Shown: piece by piece, positions 17,392-25,674 of the stretch
Layout: each line of letters begins with the position of its first letter
Numbering within the stretch: the first letter of the stretch is position 1
Source of the DNA: Bradyrhizobiaceae bacterium
GTDB lineage: Bacteria > Pseudomonadota > Alphaproteobacteria > Rhizobiales > Aestuariivirgaceae
DNA: 62,858 nucleotides
Direction of reading: 5' to 3'
NCBI GenBank assembly: GCA_947475225.1
Contig: CANJMQ010000012.1
Coordinates: 1 to 62,858 of the forward strand
Made by a program: the position numbers and the translations under genes
Notes under the pieces: generated by a model
What the model saw: only the letters and a program-made list of their open reading frames with translations
Database searches by the model: none
Told to the model about the DNA's origin: nothing

Positions 17392-18293
17392 CGCAATCCC
17401 TCTCGCACTGGCTCCTCGACGAGGCCCCGGGCTCGCGCCGGCAGGCGGTGCTGGGCAGCCTCTACCGCGGCCTGCTCGCCATCCTCTCCAATCCACCGGG
17501 CCTTGCAGGACTGGTGATCGTCACCGTGCTGGTGCTGATTGCCATCTTCGCGCCGCTGCTGGATCGCGGCATCTCGCCCATCGCGCAGGACCTCGGCAAC
17601 CGGCTGGCACAGCCTTCCGCCGCGCACTGGTTCGGCACCGACGAGCTTGGCCGCGACATCTATTCCCGCACCCTCTATGGCTCGCGCGTGACGCTCACCA
17701 TCGTGGCCCTGGTGTCGGTGCTGGTGGCGCCCATCGGGCTCGCCGTCGGCACGCTGGCGGGCTATCTCGGCGGCTGGGTCGACATCGTGCTGATGCGCAT
17801 CACCGACGTCTTCCTCGCCTTCCCGCGCCTCGTGCTGGCGCTGGCCTTCGCGGCGGCGCTGGGGCCGGGCATCGAGAATGCGGTGATCGCCATCTCGCTC
17901 ACTGCCTGGCCTCCCTACGCGCGCATCGCGCGGGCCGAGACCATCACCATCGCCAGGAGCGACTTCATCCAGGCCGTGGTGCTGCAGGGCGCCTCCACCT
18001 GGCGCATCCTGCTTCGCCACATCGTGCCGCTGTGCCTGTCCTCGGTGATCGTGCGGCTGACGCTCGACATGGCGGGCATCATCCTCACCGCGGCGGGCCT
18101 GGGCTTCCTCGGGCTCGGCGCGCAGCCGCCCACGGCCGAGTGGGGCGCCATGGTCTCGGCGGGGCGCGACGTCATCCTCGACCAGTGGTGGGTGTCGACC
18201 ATCCCCGGCGTCGCCATCTTCCTCGTGAGCCTCGGCTTCAACCTGCTGGGTGATGGGCTGCGCGACGTCTTCGACCCCAAGGAGACCTCGTGA
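17388..18293 (+). CDS. dppC: Peptide ABC transporter permease DppC-like
   Basis: 301 residues. Cytoplasmic N-terminus, first membrane segment (GLVIVTVLVLIAIFAPLL), then the DppC hallmark HWFGTDELGRDIYSRTLYGSR, the EAA loop DFIQAVVLQGASTWRILLRHI, and GLGFLGLGAQPPTAEWG. ATG at 17388 overlaps the dppB stop; although the frame is open upstream, that part lies within dppB. Partner of DppB. Confidence 0.93.
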   Translation: MTQSLSHWLLDEAPGSRRQAVLGSLYRGLLAILSNPPGLAGLVIVTVLVLIAIFAPLLDRGISPIAQDLGNRLAQPSAAHWFGTDELGRDIYSRTLYGSRVTLTIVALVSVLVAPIGLAVGTLAGYLGGWVDIVLMRITDVFLAFPRLVLALAFAAALGPGIENAVIAISLTAWPPYARIARAETITIARSDFIQAVVLQGASTWRILLRHIVPLCLSSVIVRLTLDMAGIILTAAGLGFLGLGAQPPTAEWGAMVSAGRDVILDQWWVSTIPGVAIFLVSLGFNLLGDGLRDVFDPKETS

Positions 18294-19126
18294 CAGCGCC
18301 CCTTCTCAGCGTCGAGAACCTCAGCGTCTCCTATCCCGGCCGCAGCGGTGTCACCAAGGCCCTGCGCGAGGCGAGCTTCACGCTCGGCCATGAGCGGCTG
18401 GGCGTGGTGGGCGAGTCCGGATCCGGCAAGTCCACCATGGGCCGCGCCCTGCTCGGCCTCATCCCCAAGCCTGGCGTGGTGACGGCCAGCCGCATGGACT
18501 TCGACGGACAATCGCTGCTCGGCGCCAGCGATGCCGACTGGCAGAAGCTGCGCGGTCGGCGCCTGTCGATGATCATGCAGGACCCCAAGTATTCGCTGAA
18601 CCCGGTGCGCCGCATCGGCGACCAGATCGTCGAAACATGTCTCCTCCATCTCGACATCTCGCGCCGCGAGGCGGAGCGCCGGGCGCTGGACATGCTGGAG
18701 GCGGTCAAGATCCGCCAGCCGGACGCGGTGTTCCAGCAATATCCGCACCAGCTGTCGGGCGGCATGGGCCAGCGCGCCATGATCGCCATGATGCTGGTGG
18801 CGGAGCCCGACCTGCTGATTGCCGACGAACCCACCTCGGCTCTCGATGTGACGGTGCAGAACGAGGTGCTGCGCATCCTCGATGACCTGGTGCGCAACCG
18901 CGGCATGGGGCTGATCTTCATCAGCCACAACCTCAACATCGTCTCGAGCTTCTGCGACCGCGTGCTGATCATGTATGGCGGACGCATCCTCGAGCAGATC
19001 TCGGCGCGCGACCTGGGCGCGGCCAGGCACCCCTACACCCGCGCCCTGCTGGCCGCCGCACCCTCGCTCGACGCGCCCCGCGCAACGCTCGCCACCGTGA
19101 CGAGGGACCCCGCATGGCTGGAATGA
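18290..19126 (+). CDS. dppD: Peptide ABC transporter ATP-binding protein DppD-like (short form)
   Basis: 278 residues, GTG start overlapping the dppC stop. Walker A GESGSGKST, signature LSGGMGQRAMIAMML, Walker B LLIADEPTSALD, switch ISHNLN, and the HPYTRALL motif of the oligo_HPY tail. Typical DppD/OppD is about 320-330 residues; the cysteine-containing C-terminal extension is missing here. Works with the next ATPase. Confidence 0.92.
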   Translation: MTAPLLSVENLSVSYPGRSGVTKALREASFTLGHERLGVVGESGSGKSTMGRALLGLIPKPGVVTASRMDFDGQSLLGASDADWQKLRGRRLSMIMQDPKYSLNPVRRIGDQIVETCLLHLDISRREAERRALDMLEAVKIRQPDAVFQQYPHQLSGGMGQRAMIAMMLVAEPDLLIADEPTSALDVTVQNEVLRILDDLVRNRGMGLIFISHNLNIVSSFCDRVLIMYGGRILEQISARDLGAARHPYTRALLAAAPSLDAPRATLATVTRDPAWLE

Positions 19127-19884
19127 TCGATGTCCAGGACCTGCGGGTGAGTTTTCACGCCGATGGACGCTCCGTCCATGCGGTGCGCGGCGTCAGCTTC
19201 TCGGTCGCCGAGGGCGAGAGCTTCGGAATCGTGGGTGAATCGGGTTCCGGCAAGTCGACGGTGCTCAAAGCCATCGCCGGCCTCGTCGCCTCTGAGAGCA
19301 GCACGCTCGCCGTGCACGGGCGGCCCATCGCCCAGCGCCGCACCAAGGCCGACCGGCGGCAGCTGCAGTTCGTGTTCCAGGACCCCTATGCCTCGCTGCA
19401 CCCGCGCCAGACGGCCGACCAGATCCTGCGCGAGCCGCTGATCATCCATGGCCTCGACCGGCACGACGCGCGCATCGCCGCAGCGCTCGACGAGGTGGGC
19501 CTGAAGCCCGAGCACCGCTTCCGCTATCCCCACCAGCTTTCCGGTGGCCAGCGCCAGCGCGTGGCGATCGCCCGCGCCCTGATCCTGCGCCCGCCCATCC
19601 TGCTGCTCGACGAGCCCACCTCGGCGCTCGACGTCTCGGTGCAGGCGGAAATCCTCAACCTCATCGCCCGGCTGAAGCAGGCCAACCGCCTCACCATCAT
19701 CCTGGTCAGCCATGACCTGGGCGTGGTCGCCCATCTCTGCAACCGGATTGCGATCATGCAGGCGGGCAAGCTCGTCGAGGTGCTGACGGCAGAGGAGCTG
19801 CGCAACGGCGGCGCACGGGAGGCCTACACGCGGGAACTGGTGGAGGCCAGCCGCGGCTTTACCCGCGCCGTGGCGGCGCTTTAG
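19114..19884 (+). CDS. dppF: Peptide ABC transporter ATP-binding protein DppF-like (short form)
   Basis: 256 residues with Walker A GESGSGKST, signature LSGGQRQRVAIARAL, Walker B ILLLDEPTSALD and switch VSHDLG. Start at 19114 is favoured by GAGGGA six bases upstream; ATG at 19123 would give an ATGA overlap with dppD and is possible. Shorter than usual DppF (about 330) because the C-terminal region is reduced to EAYTRELV. Energises the DppBC channel. Confidence 0.9.
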   Translation: MAGMIDVQDLRVSFHADGRSVHAVRGVSFSVAEGESFGIVGESGSGKSTVLKAIAGLVASESSTLAVHGRPIAQRRTKADRRQLQFVFQDPYASLHPRQTADQILREPLIIHGLDRHDARIAAALDEVGLKPEHRFRYPHQLSGGQRQRVAIARALILRPPILLLDEPTSALDVSVQAEILNLIARLKQANRLTIILVSHDLGVVAHLCNRIAIMQAGKLVEVLTAEELRNGGAREAYTRELVEASRGFTRAVAAL

Positions 19885-19992
19885 TTTTGCTGCACTTGCC
19901 AGCCGGTCAAAAACGTTCTGTTATGACCCAAGCCGCGCCCGGAGCCCAGACGGACGCGCGGACGGCGGAAATTGGGCAACAGGGAGATATTC

Positions 19993-21582
19993 ATGCTGAA
20001 AGCCTTTAAATTTGCACTTCTGGCCGGCGCCATTGCCGCGCTGTCGCCGGTCGCCATGGCCGAGACGCCGAAGGACACGCTGGTCATCGCCGAGAACATC
20101 GACGACATCATCTCGCTCGACCCCGCAGAAGCCTATGAGCTCAGCGGCATCCAGGTTCTCGCCAACACCTATGACCGCATCATGCGCTTCGAACCCACCG
20201 ACATCACCAAGCTGGTGGGTGGCGTTGCCGAATCCCAGACGGTGAGCGACGACGGCAAGACCTTTACCCTCAAGATTCGCCCCGGCCTGAAGTTCGCGTC
20301 CGGCAATCCCGTCACCGCCCAGGATGCGGCCTTCTCGCTGCAGCGGGTGATCAAGCTCAACAAGACCCCGGTCTTCCTGCTGTCGCAGCTCGGCTGGACG
20401 CCCGAGAACGTCGACCAGATGGTCACCGCACCCGATGACTCGACGCTCGTCGTCAAGATCGGCGTCGACTTCGCGCCCTCGCTGGTGAACGCGCTGCTGT
20501 CCTCCGTGGTGGGCTCCGTGGTCGACCAGAAGACGGCCATGGCGCATGAGGCGAACGGTGACTTTGGCTATGAATGGCTGAAGACCAACACCGCCGGCTC
20601 AGGCGCCTACACGCTGAAGGGCTGGAAGCCCAACGAGAGCGTGGTGCTCGAGGCCAACCCCAGCTATCGCGGCGGCGAGCCCGCCATGAAGCGCGTGGTC
20701 ATCCGCCACGTGCCGGAACCCGCGGCCCAGCGTCTGCTGATCGAGAAGGGTGACACCGACGTCGCCCTCAACCTGACGGGCGATCAGGTCACCAGCCTCA
20801 AGGGCAACGCGGATGTCACCATCACGCCGTCTCCCCAGGCGCTGCTCTATTACATCGGCATGAACGTCAAGCAGAAGGAACTGCAGGACGTGCGCGTGCG
20901 CCAGGCGCTGCGCTACCTCATCGACTATGATGGCATCGTGAACTCCATCATGCAGGGCGGTGCGCAGGTGCACGAATCCTTCTGGGCCTCGGGCTTCTGG
21001 GCTGCTCTCGATGAGAACCCCTACAAGTTCGACCCCGAGAAGGCCAAGGCGCTGCTCAAGGAGGCCGGCTACCCGGATGGCTTCGAGATCACGCTCGATG
21101 CGCCGAACTCCTCGCCCTTCAACAACATCGCCCAGTCGGTGCAGTCCACCATGGCGCAAGGCGGCATCAAGGTGAACATCATCCCGGCGGAAACCAAGGC
21201 GCTGCTCACCAAGTACCGCGCCCGCGAGCACCAGCTGCTGATGATCTACTGGGGCCCGGACTACATGGACCCGCACACCAATGCCGACGGCTTTGCCAAC
21301 AACCTGGACAATTCCGACGCAGCCTCCAAGGGCAAGCCGCTGGCCTGGCGCAACTCGTGGCAGGACGACGCCGTCAACAAGATGACGGCGGACGCGGTGC
21401 GCGAGCGTGACGAGGCCAAGCGCAAGCAGATGTACCTCGACGAGCAGAAGAAGGTCCTGGACGAAGGCCCCTATGCCATCATGTTCCAGGAGACCAAGCA
21501 GGTCGCCACGCGGTCCAACGTCAAGGACTTCATCTTCGGACCCAGCGCCGACGTGGTCTACTACAACCTGACGACCAAGTAA
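19993..21582 (+). CDS. dppA: Peptide ABC transporter substrate-binding protein (DppA/OppA family, SBP_bac_5)
   Basis: 529 residues with a signal peptide (MLKAFKFALLAGAIAALS, then AMA|ETPKD). SBP_bac_5 hallmarks are TYDRIMRFEPTDITKLVGG, VSDDGKTFTLKIRPGLKF, VRQALRYLIDYDGI and the FDPEKAKALLKEAGYPDG segment. Start at 19993 follows AGGGAG; the seven codons upstream lack a ribosome site. Placement after the ATPases rather than at the operon start is unusual for dpp but common in Rhizobiales. The ligand is probably a di/oligopeptide or opine-like compound. Confidence 0.9.
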   Translation: MLKAFKFALLAGAIAALSPVAMAETPKDTLVIAENIDDIISLDPAEAYELSGIQVLANTYDRIMRFEPTDITKLVGGVAESQTVSDDGKTFTLKIRPGLKFASGNPVTAQDAAFSLQRVIKLNKTPVFLLSQLGWTPENVDQMVTAPDDSTLVVKIGVDFAPSLVNALLSSVVGSVVDQKTAMAHEANGDFGYEWLKTNTAGSGAYTLKGWKPNESVVLEANPSYRGGEPAMKRVVIRHVPEPAAQRLLIEKGDTDVALNLTGDQVTSLKGNADVTITPSPQALLYYIGMNVKQKELQDVRVRQALRYLIDYDGIVNSIMQGGAQVHESFWASGFWAALDENPYKFDPEKAKALLKEAGYPDGFEITLDAPNSSPFNNIAQSVQSTMAQGGIKVNIIPAETKALLTKYRAREHQLLMIYWGPDYMDPHTNADGFANNLDNSDAASKGKPLAWRNSWQDDAVNKMTADAVRERDEAKRKQMYLDEQKKVLDEGPYAIMFQETKQVATRSNVKDFIFGPSADVVYYNLTTK

Positions 21583-21594
21583 GAACCAAGCGCG

Positions 21595-22785
21595 GTGCCG
21601 GGCTTTATCGACCGCCGCCGCGCGTCACGCCTGATGGAGCACGAGGGCCTTGCGGCCCTCGTGCTGTGTCAGCCGGAGACCATCAGCTGGGCTTCGGGCG
21701 CCTTTCCCGGCGTGGCCAGCAACTGGCGCCGTGCCGGTGCCGCCGTCCTCATCGTGCCGGCAGACGAGAACGCGCCGCTCACCGCCATCGTGGGTGACCT
21801 GCAGGCCGCAAGTTTCGCTGCGGCATCGGGTCTTGAAGATGTCCGAAGCCACCGCATCTGGGTGGAAACCGACCGCTTCCCGCTCAGCCCGGACAAGCCG
21901 AAGCGCACGCCGCGCCCGGCGCAGTATCTGCTGGCAGACAGCCTGGGCCTCCTGCGCGAGGCGCTGCACGAGAAAGGCCTCGCGGGCCGCATCGGCCTCG
22001 ACATGGGCTTCGTTCCCGCTGCCGACTTTGCGGCATTCCAGGCCCTGCCCGTGCAATGGATCGACGCCACCCGCATCGTCGAGCGGTTGCGCGCCATCAA
22101 GCAGCCTGCCGAAATCGACCGCCTCCGCCGCGCGGCGCTGCATGCCCGCGCCGGGCTCATCAGCCTCATGGAGCAGATCGCCCCGGGCATGACGGCCGCC
22201 GAGATGACGCGCATCTGGGCATCCGCCGCGCAGGACGACGCGACGCGCCAGGGGCTGCCGCCACCCGACTCCTGCTGGGCCTATATCGCGGTGGGCGGTG
22301 ACGGCTTCGCGCCCGGCGGGCCGCTGGCCCAGGGCGACATCATCAAGATGGACGTCGGCTGCGTCATCGCCGGCTACAGTTCAGATGGCGCCCGCACCGC
22401 CGTGCTCGGCACCCCGGCGCCCCAGGCGCAGGCCATCCACGATGCGCTGCACCGCAGCTTCGATGCCGGTCTGGCACTGTTCGAACCCGGCCGCAGCCTG
22501 CACGACATCTACCGAACGGTCGCCACCACCATGTGGGACCAGGGCTTCGACACCTACGGCCGCGGCCACTTCGGGCACGGCGTCGGCGCCTCGATCTGGA
22601 GCGAGGAATGGCCCTTCATCGCCGATGACTCCGAGGCGATCCTCGAACCGAACATGGTCATGGCCTTCGAGACGCCGTGGTACATTGATGGGCTCGGCGG
22701 CTTCATCATCGAGGACCAGCTGCTCATCACCGATAACGGCGCCGAGGTCATGGCGCCGATGAGCCGCGACCTGAGAAGGCTCTGA
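21595..22785 (+). CDS. M24-family aminopeptidase (Xaa-Pro peptidase-like)
   Basis: 396 residues, GTG start 12 bases after dppA. Creatinase-like N-terminal domain (about 1-165), then a pita-bread metalloenzyme domain with all five expected metal ligands: Asp253 (KMDVGC), Asp264 (SSDGART), His328 (HFGHGVG), Glu359 (AFETPWY) and Glu373 (IIEDQ). It should remove an N-terminal residue next to proline, or cleave a C-N bond as in creatinase/DMSP-lyase relatives. Its place at the end of the importer operon suggests it processes the imported compound in the cytoplasm. Confidence 0.88.
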   Translation: MPGFIDRRRASRLMEHEGLAALVLCQPETISWASGAFPGVASNWRRAGAAVLIVPADENAPLTAIVGDLQAASFAAASGLEDVRSHRIWVETDRFPLSPDKPKRTPRPAQYLLADSLGLLREALHEKGLAGRIGLDMGFVPAADFAAFQALPVQWIDATRIVERLRAIKQPAEIDRLRRAALHARAGLISLMEQIAPGMTAAEMTRIWASAAQDDATRQGLPPPDSCWAYIAVGGDGFAPGGPLAQGDIIKMDVGCVIAGYSSDGARTAVLGTPAPQAQAIHDALHRSFDAGLALFEPGRSLHDIYRTVATTMWDQGFDTYGRGHFGHGVGASIWSEEWPFIADDSEAILEPNMVMAFETPWYIDGLGGFIIEDQLLITDNGAEVMAPMSRDLRRL

Positions 22786-22804
22786 GCGCAGCGCTGGAAG
22801 ACTC

Positions 22805-23773
22805 TCAGTGGCGAGCGAGCGACCACGCGCTGGTCTTGCGCCACAGCAGAAATGCCAGGCAGAGGAGCACGGCACCGAGGGTGACCGCGGCGGGATAGCG
22901 CCCGTCGAGATGCGGCATGACGAAGGGTAACAGGCCAACCGTGATGGCGGGCGGAAAGTGGAGTTTGAAGACCCGCATCAACACCACGCCACAGGTGACG
23001 GAGAGTGCTGCGGCAAGAGGCCCCACGCCGAGCCAGGCAACAAGCAGAAAGGCCGCGGTCGCACTGAGGCAGCAGATGACCGGCACCAGCAACGGACGCA
23101 TCGCCCACGCGCACTTCTTGCGGTGGGCGAACATTTCAAACGCGACGACCGCCAGCGGCGGACACAATAGAAACCGCATGCCCATCTCAGTCCCAATATA
23201 GGCACCGGCGGCCAGGAAGACTGCGAAGAAAGGCAGCCAGGCGAAGTCCTTCTCGGCCAGAGTCTCGGGCGGAATTTCATGGCCGTCAGGTGGTGCGGCC
23301 TCTGCCGGAAGTGGGCGAAGACGTCGCCAGATCATGGAACTCAGCGCCAGCAACCCGCTGCCGACCAGCAGCAGAGGAGCATACCACCAACCGGTTTCGC
23401 CAAGCGTCAGGGGCAGGAGCCCCGCGGAAATGGCAGGCGCAACGGGTGAGCGGAGCACGCGAATGATAACCATCGCGGACATGACAGTGATAAGAACCGA
23501 CAACGGTCCATACGCCAGATTTCGTACCGTCAGCGTACCCACGAATCCGGTCAGAAACGGTGTGGCGACCAGCATCACCGGCGCCTTCGCCCAGGCCCCA
23601 TCAGGCCGACGGAAGACATCATACGACAAGGCACCCAATTCAGGAAAAAGCAACAGGGCAATGCCGGAAACCTGTGCCAGTGTGCTGATCGCAGCGATGA
23701 ACGAGACCGTCAGCGCATCGCCGACGATCGGCACCGAATCTGCATTTTGCGCAGCGGGTCTAGCGGAACTCAT
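22805..23773 (-). CDS. HPP-like integral membrane protein with an internal duplication
   Basis: 322 residues, about eight to ten hydrophobic segments. Two halves resemble each other: SPVAPAISAGLLPLTLG near residue 130 and FPPAITVGLLPFVMP near residue 270, each preceded by a hydrophobic pair. These recall the HPPA motif of HPP-family proteins, as does LLFPELGALSYDVFRRP near the start. HPP proteins are implicated in anion (nitrite) transport in plastids/cyanobacteria, but function here is not known. Last gene of a three-gene minus-strand operon after the methyltransferase and the Tat-exported protein (13 bases to the latter). Confidence 0.65.
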   Translation of the reverse strand: MSSARPAAQNADSVPIVGDALTVSFIAAISTLAQVSGIALLLFPELGALSYDVFRRPDGAWAKAPVMLVATPFLTGFVGTLTVRNLAYGPLSVLITVMSAMVIIRVLRSPVAPAISAGLLPLTLGETGWWYAPLLLVGSGLLALSSMIWRRLRPLPAEAAPPDGHEIPPETLAEKDFAWLPFFAVFLAAGAYIGTEMGMRFLLCPPLAVVAFEMFAHRKKCAWAMRPLLVPVICCLSATAAFLLVAWLGVGPLAAALSVTCGVVLMRVFKLHFPPAITVGLLPFVMPHLDGRYPAAVTLGAVLLCLAFLLWRKTSAWSLARH

Positions 23774-23786
23774 TCAGCAAGCACCA

Positions 23787-24668
23787 TCACCCGGGCTGCG
23801 GGAGACCGAGAATTGTGTAGTAGCCGGGCGGCAGGGGCTTGCCGCTTCGACTGGCCTCAGCCTCGACTGCCTGCTTGAAGGTCGAGGTTTCATGTCCGGA
23901 CGCCGCGAGCCGGTCATTCCTGGCCATTGTCATTCTGTCGAGGCCGATTGCGCCGCCGCCATGGTGCGGCGGAACCGGTTCCACTCCGACATCGGCGATC
24001 TCGATCTCGGTACCATCCGACATCACGTATTCGATGGAATAGCTCGCGTAGGCAGGCTTGTTCGGATGTCCCTTTGGTTCAAACCAGCCTGACCCCGATC
24101 CAGCGGCCCTGGCCTTCTCGAGCGACTGCACCCGGATTTGTGCCGCGCTGATGCCGAAGCTGTTGAACTCGGGGAACAGCGGCCGCGCGAGATCCGTCGT
24201 GGTGATCCGCAAGCGCTTTGGATCCAGACCAGCCGTCACAGTCATGAATGTCAGAAGGTCTCTTGTCCGGTGCTGCCGTGTCGATTCCTCCGCCGGGTAA
24301 AAGCCCAAAACAGTGAACAGCGGCAGGGTTCCCGGCTTGTCTGGCGTGAGGGCATCTTCCACCCTTGCGCAGGGCTGAACGACATAGACGGAGCGGGTTG
24401 CGCCGGCGCCCATGCCATCTTCGTCATAGTTGAGACCGCCATTGAATTCCGCATTGCTTATGACCGGACTGGGCTTCACCGGAGAATAGCCGAGACCGGA
24501 ATAGTAGTGCTCGGCCAATGCCGTCATGTCTTCGAGGGTCATGTCGCCTGCAGTCGCCGCCAGCGCCGGTGATACGCCAGCGCCGCTCCACATCTGGCTG
24601 GCTGCCCCCAGCACCGCGGTGGCCTCGATGAAAGCCCGCCGATTGATCTTCAAGTCTTTCTTCTGCAT
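23787..24668 (-). CDS. Tat-exported protein resembling a degenerate alanyl-tRNA synthetase catalytic core
   Basis: 293 residues from the ATG at 24668 (an earlier ATG at 24704 adds 12 residues). The N-terminus is a twin-arginine signal: INRRAFIEATAVLGAA then ALA|ATA. The remaining 250 residues run collinear, by eye, with the AlaRS class-II core: QPCARVEDAL (cf. QRCVRAGGKHNDLE), TLPLFTVLGFYPAE (cf. HHTFFEMLGNFSFG), TRDLLTFMTVTAGLDPKRL (cf. AWELLT..LPKERL), FGISAAQIRV (cf. VGIPRERI), YSIEYVMSDGTEIEIADV, and GGGAIGLDRM (cf. VDTGMGLERI, motif 3). Arg102 could be the motif-2 arginine. Tat signal is clear; the AlaRS relationship is an inference without a search. Function unknown. Confidence 0.6.
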   Translation of the reverse strand: MQKKDLKINRRAFIEATAVLGAASQMWSGAGVSPALAATAGDMTLEDMTALAEHYYSGLGYSPVKPSPVISNAEFNGGLNYDEDGMGAGATRSVYVVQPCARVEDALTPDKPGTLPLFTVLGFYPAEESTRQHRTRDLLTFMTVTAGLDPKRLRITTTDLARPLFPEFNSFGISAAQIRVQSLEKARAAGSGSGWFEPKGHPNKPAYASYSIEYVMSDGTEIEIADVGVEPVPPHHGGGAIGLDRMTMARNDRLAASGHETSTFKQAVEAEASRSGKPLPPGYYTILGLPQPG

Positions 24669-24741
24669 GATTCCACTCACTTGTGTCTGGCTGATGCCCT
24701 GCATTGGCAGGGCTGGTTGCGTCTGTTCACGCCACGACGCG

Positions 24742-25551
24742 TCAGTGCCGTCTTGCGCCGCTGCACTGGAATATTCTTGGCAGGCTCATGAAGCTTCCCT
24801 GCTGCCGTGCGAATTCATAAAGTGCGTCCGACGTCGCCCCAAGATTTTCCGATGTGTCAAGCCCGCTCTTGAGGGCAGCCTCTGCAATCGCGTCGAAGGT
24901 AATCGCCGCGATGAGCTTCACCTCCCCGGAGGTACCGGACGGCTGGACAATGCCGACGCTCACATCCGAGAAGCCCGCTGACTGCAGGAGGCTGGGCAAC
25001 CGCGGCCCGATGCACGGATCGCATTCACGCGCCCGTGCGGTTTGGCTATAGAGTTCAACATACCTGTCATAGGCGGCTGAGGGTGGATAGCAGACGTGCC
25101 CGCCAAAATCGATGTCCTCCACGGCCAGCATGCCGCCCGGCTTGAGCTGGCCGTAGAAGCGGCTCAGGGCTGCAGCGGGATCGCGCAGATGAGTCAGGAC
25201 AAAGCGAACATAGATGAAATCATACAGGTCATCCGTCTGGGGGCGCGACGTGACGTCCTCCGCCCTGAAGTCGACATTGCGAATTCCGAGGCTCGCTGCT
25301 TCCTGTTGTGCGAGCAACACCTTCGAGGCATCAAAATCGATGCCGGTCACGTGCCCCTGCGGCACCATGCGGCTCAACGCAACCGAGACGTCACCGCCAC
25401 CGCAGCCCACGTCCAGGCATCGCGCGTCAGCAGCAAGCGGAACACGCTTGATGAATTCAAGCGTGGTTGGCCACATGACGCGGGCCAGGATCCGCAGTCG
25501 CTCGCGGCCTTCAATTCCACCCCGAATCAAGTAGCTGTCAGATTTCGGCAT
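24742..25551 (-). CDS. SAM-dependent methyltransferase (class I, UbiE/Methyltransf_25-like)
   Basis: 269 residues. SAM-binding motif I is CLDVGCGGGDVSVAL, motif II acidic residue at VTGIDFDASKV, then YDFIYVRFVLTHLRDPAAAL and LKPGGMLAVEDIDFGG (post-I/III). The substrate is not evident. First gene of the minus-strand operon leading to the Tat-exported AlaRS-like protein (73 bases) and the HPP-like membrane protein. Upstream positions 25552-25674 hold no gene and separate it from apbE. Confidence 0.85.
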   Translation of the reverse strand: MPKSDSYLIRGGIEGRERLRILARVMWPTTLEFIKRVPLAADARCLDVGCGGGDVSVALSRMVPQGHVTGIDFDASKVLLAQQEAASLGIRNVDFRAEDVTSRPQTDDLYDFIYVRFVLTHLRDPAAALSRFYGQLKPGGMLAVEDIDFGGHVCYPPSAAYDRYVELYSQTARARECDPCIGPRLPSLLQSAGFSDVSVGIVQPSGTSGEVKLIAAITFDAIAEAALKSGLDTSENLGATSDALYEFARQQGSFMSLPRIFQCSGARRH

Positions 25552-25674
25552 TGGCGCACGTCCCCGGGATTGTTGTCGAGATTTGAGGGGACGCTACAGA
25601 GCCTTCGGCCACGGCGTAATCTGTACTTACACCGACGCATGGCGGCATAACTTGCAATCATCACGCGCATGGCT

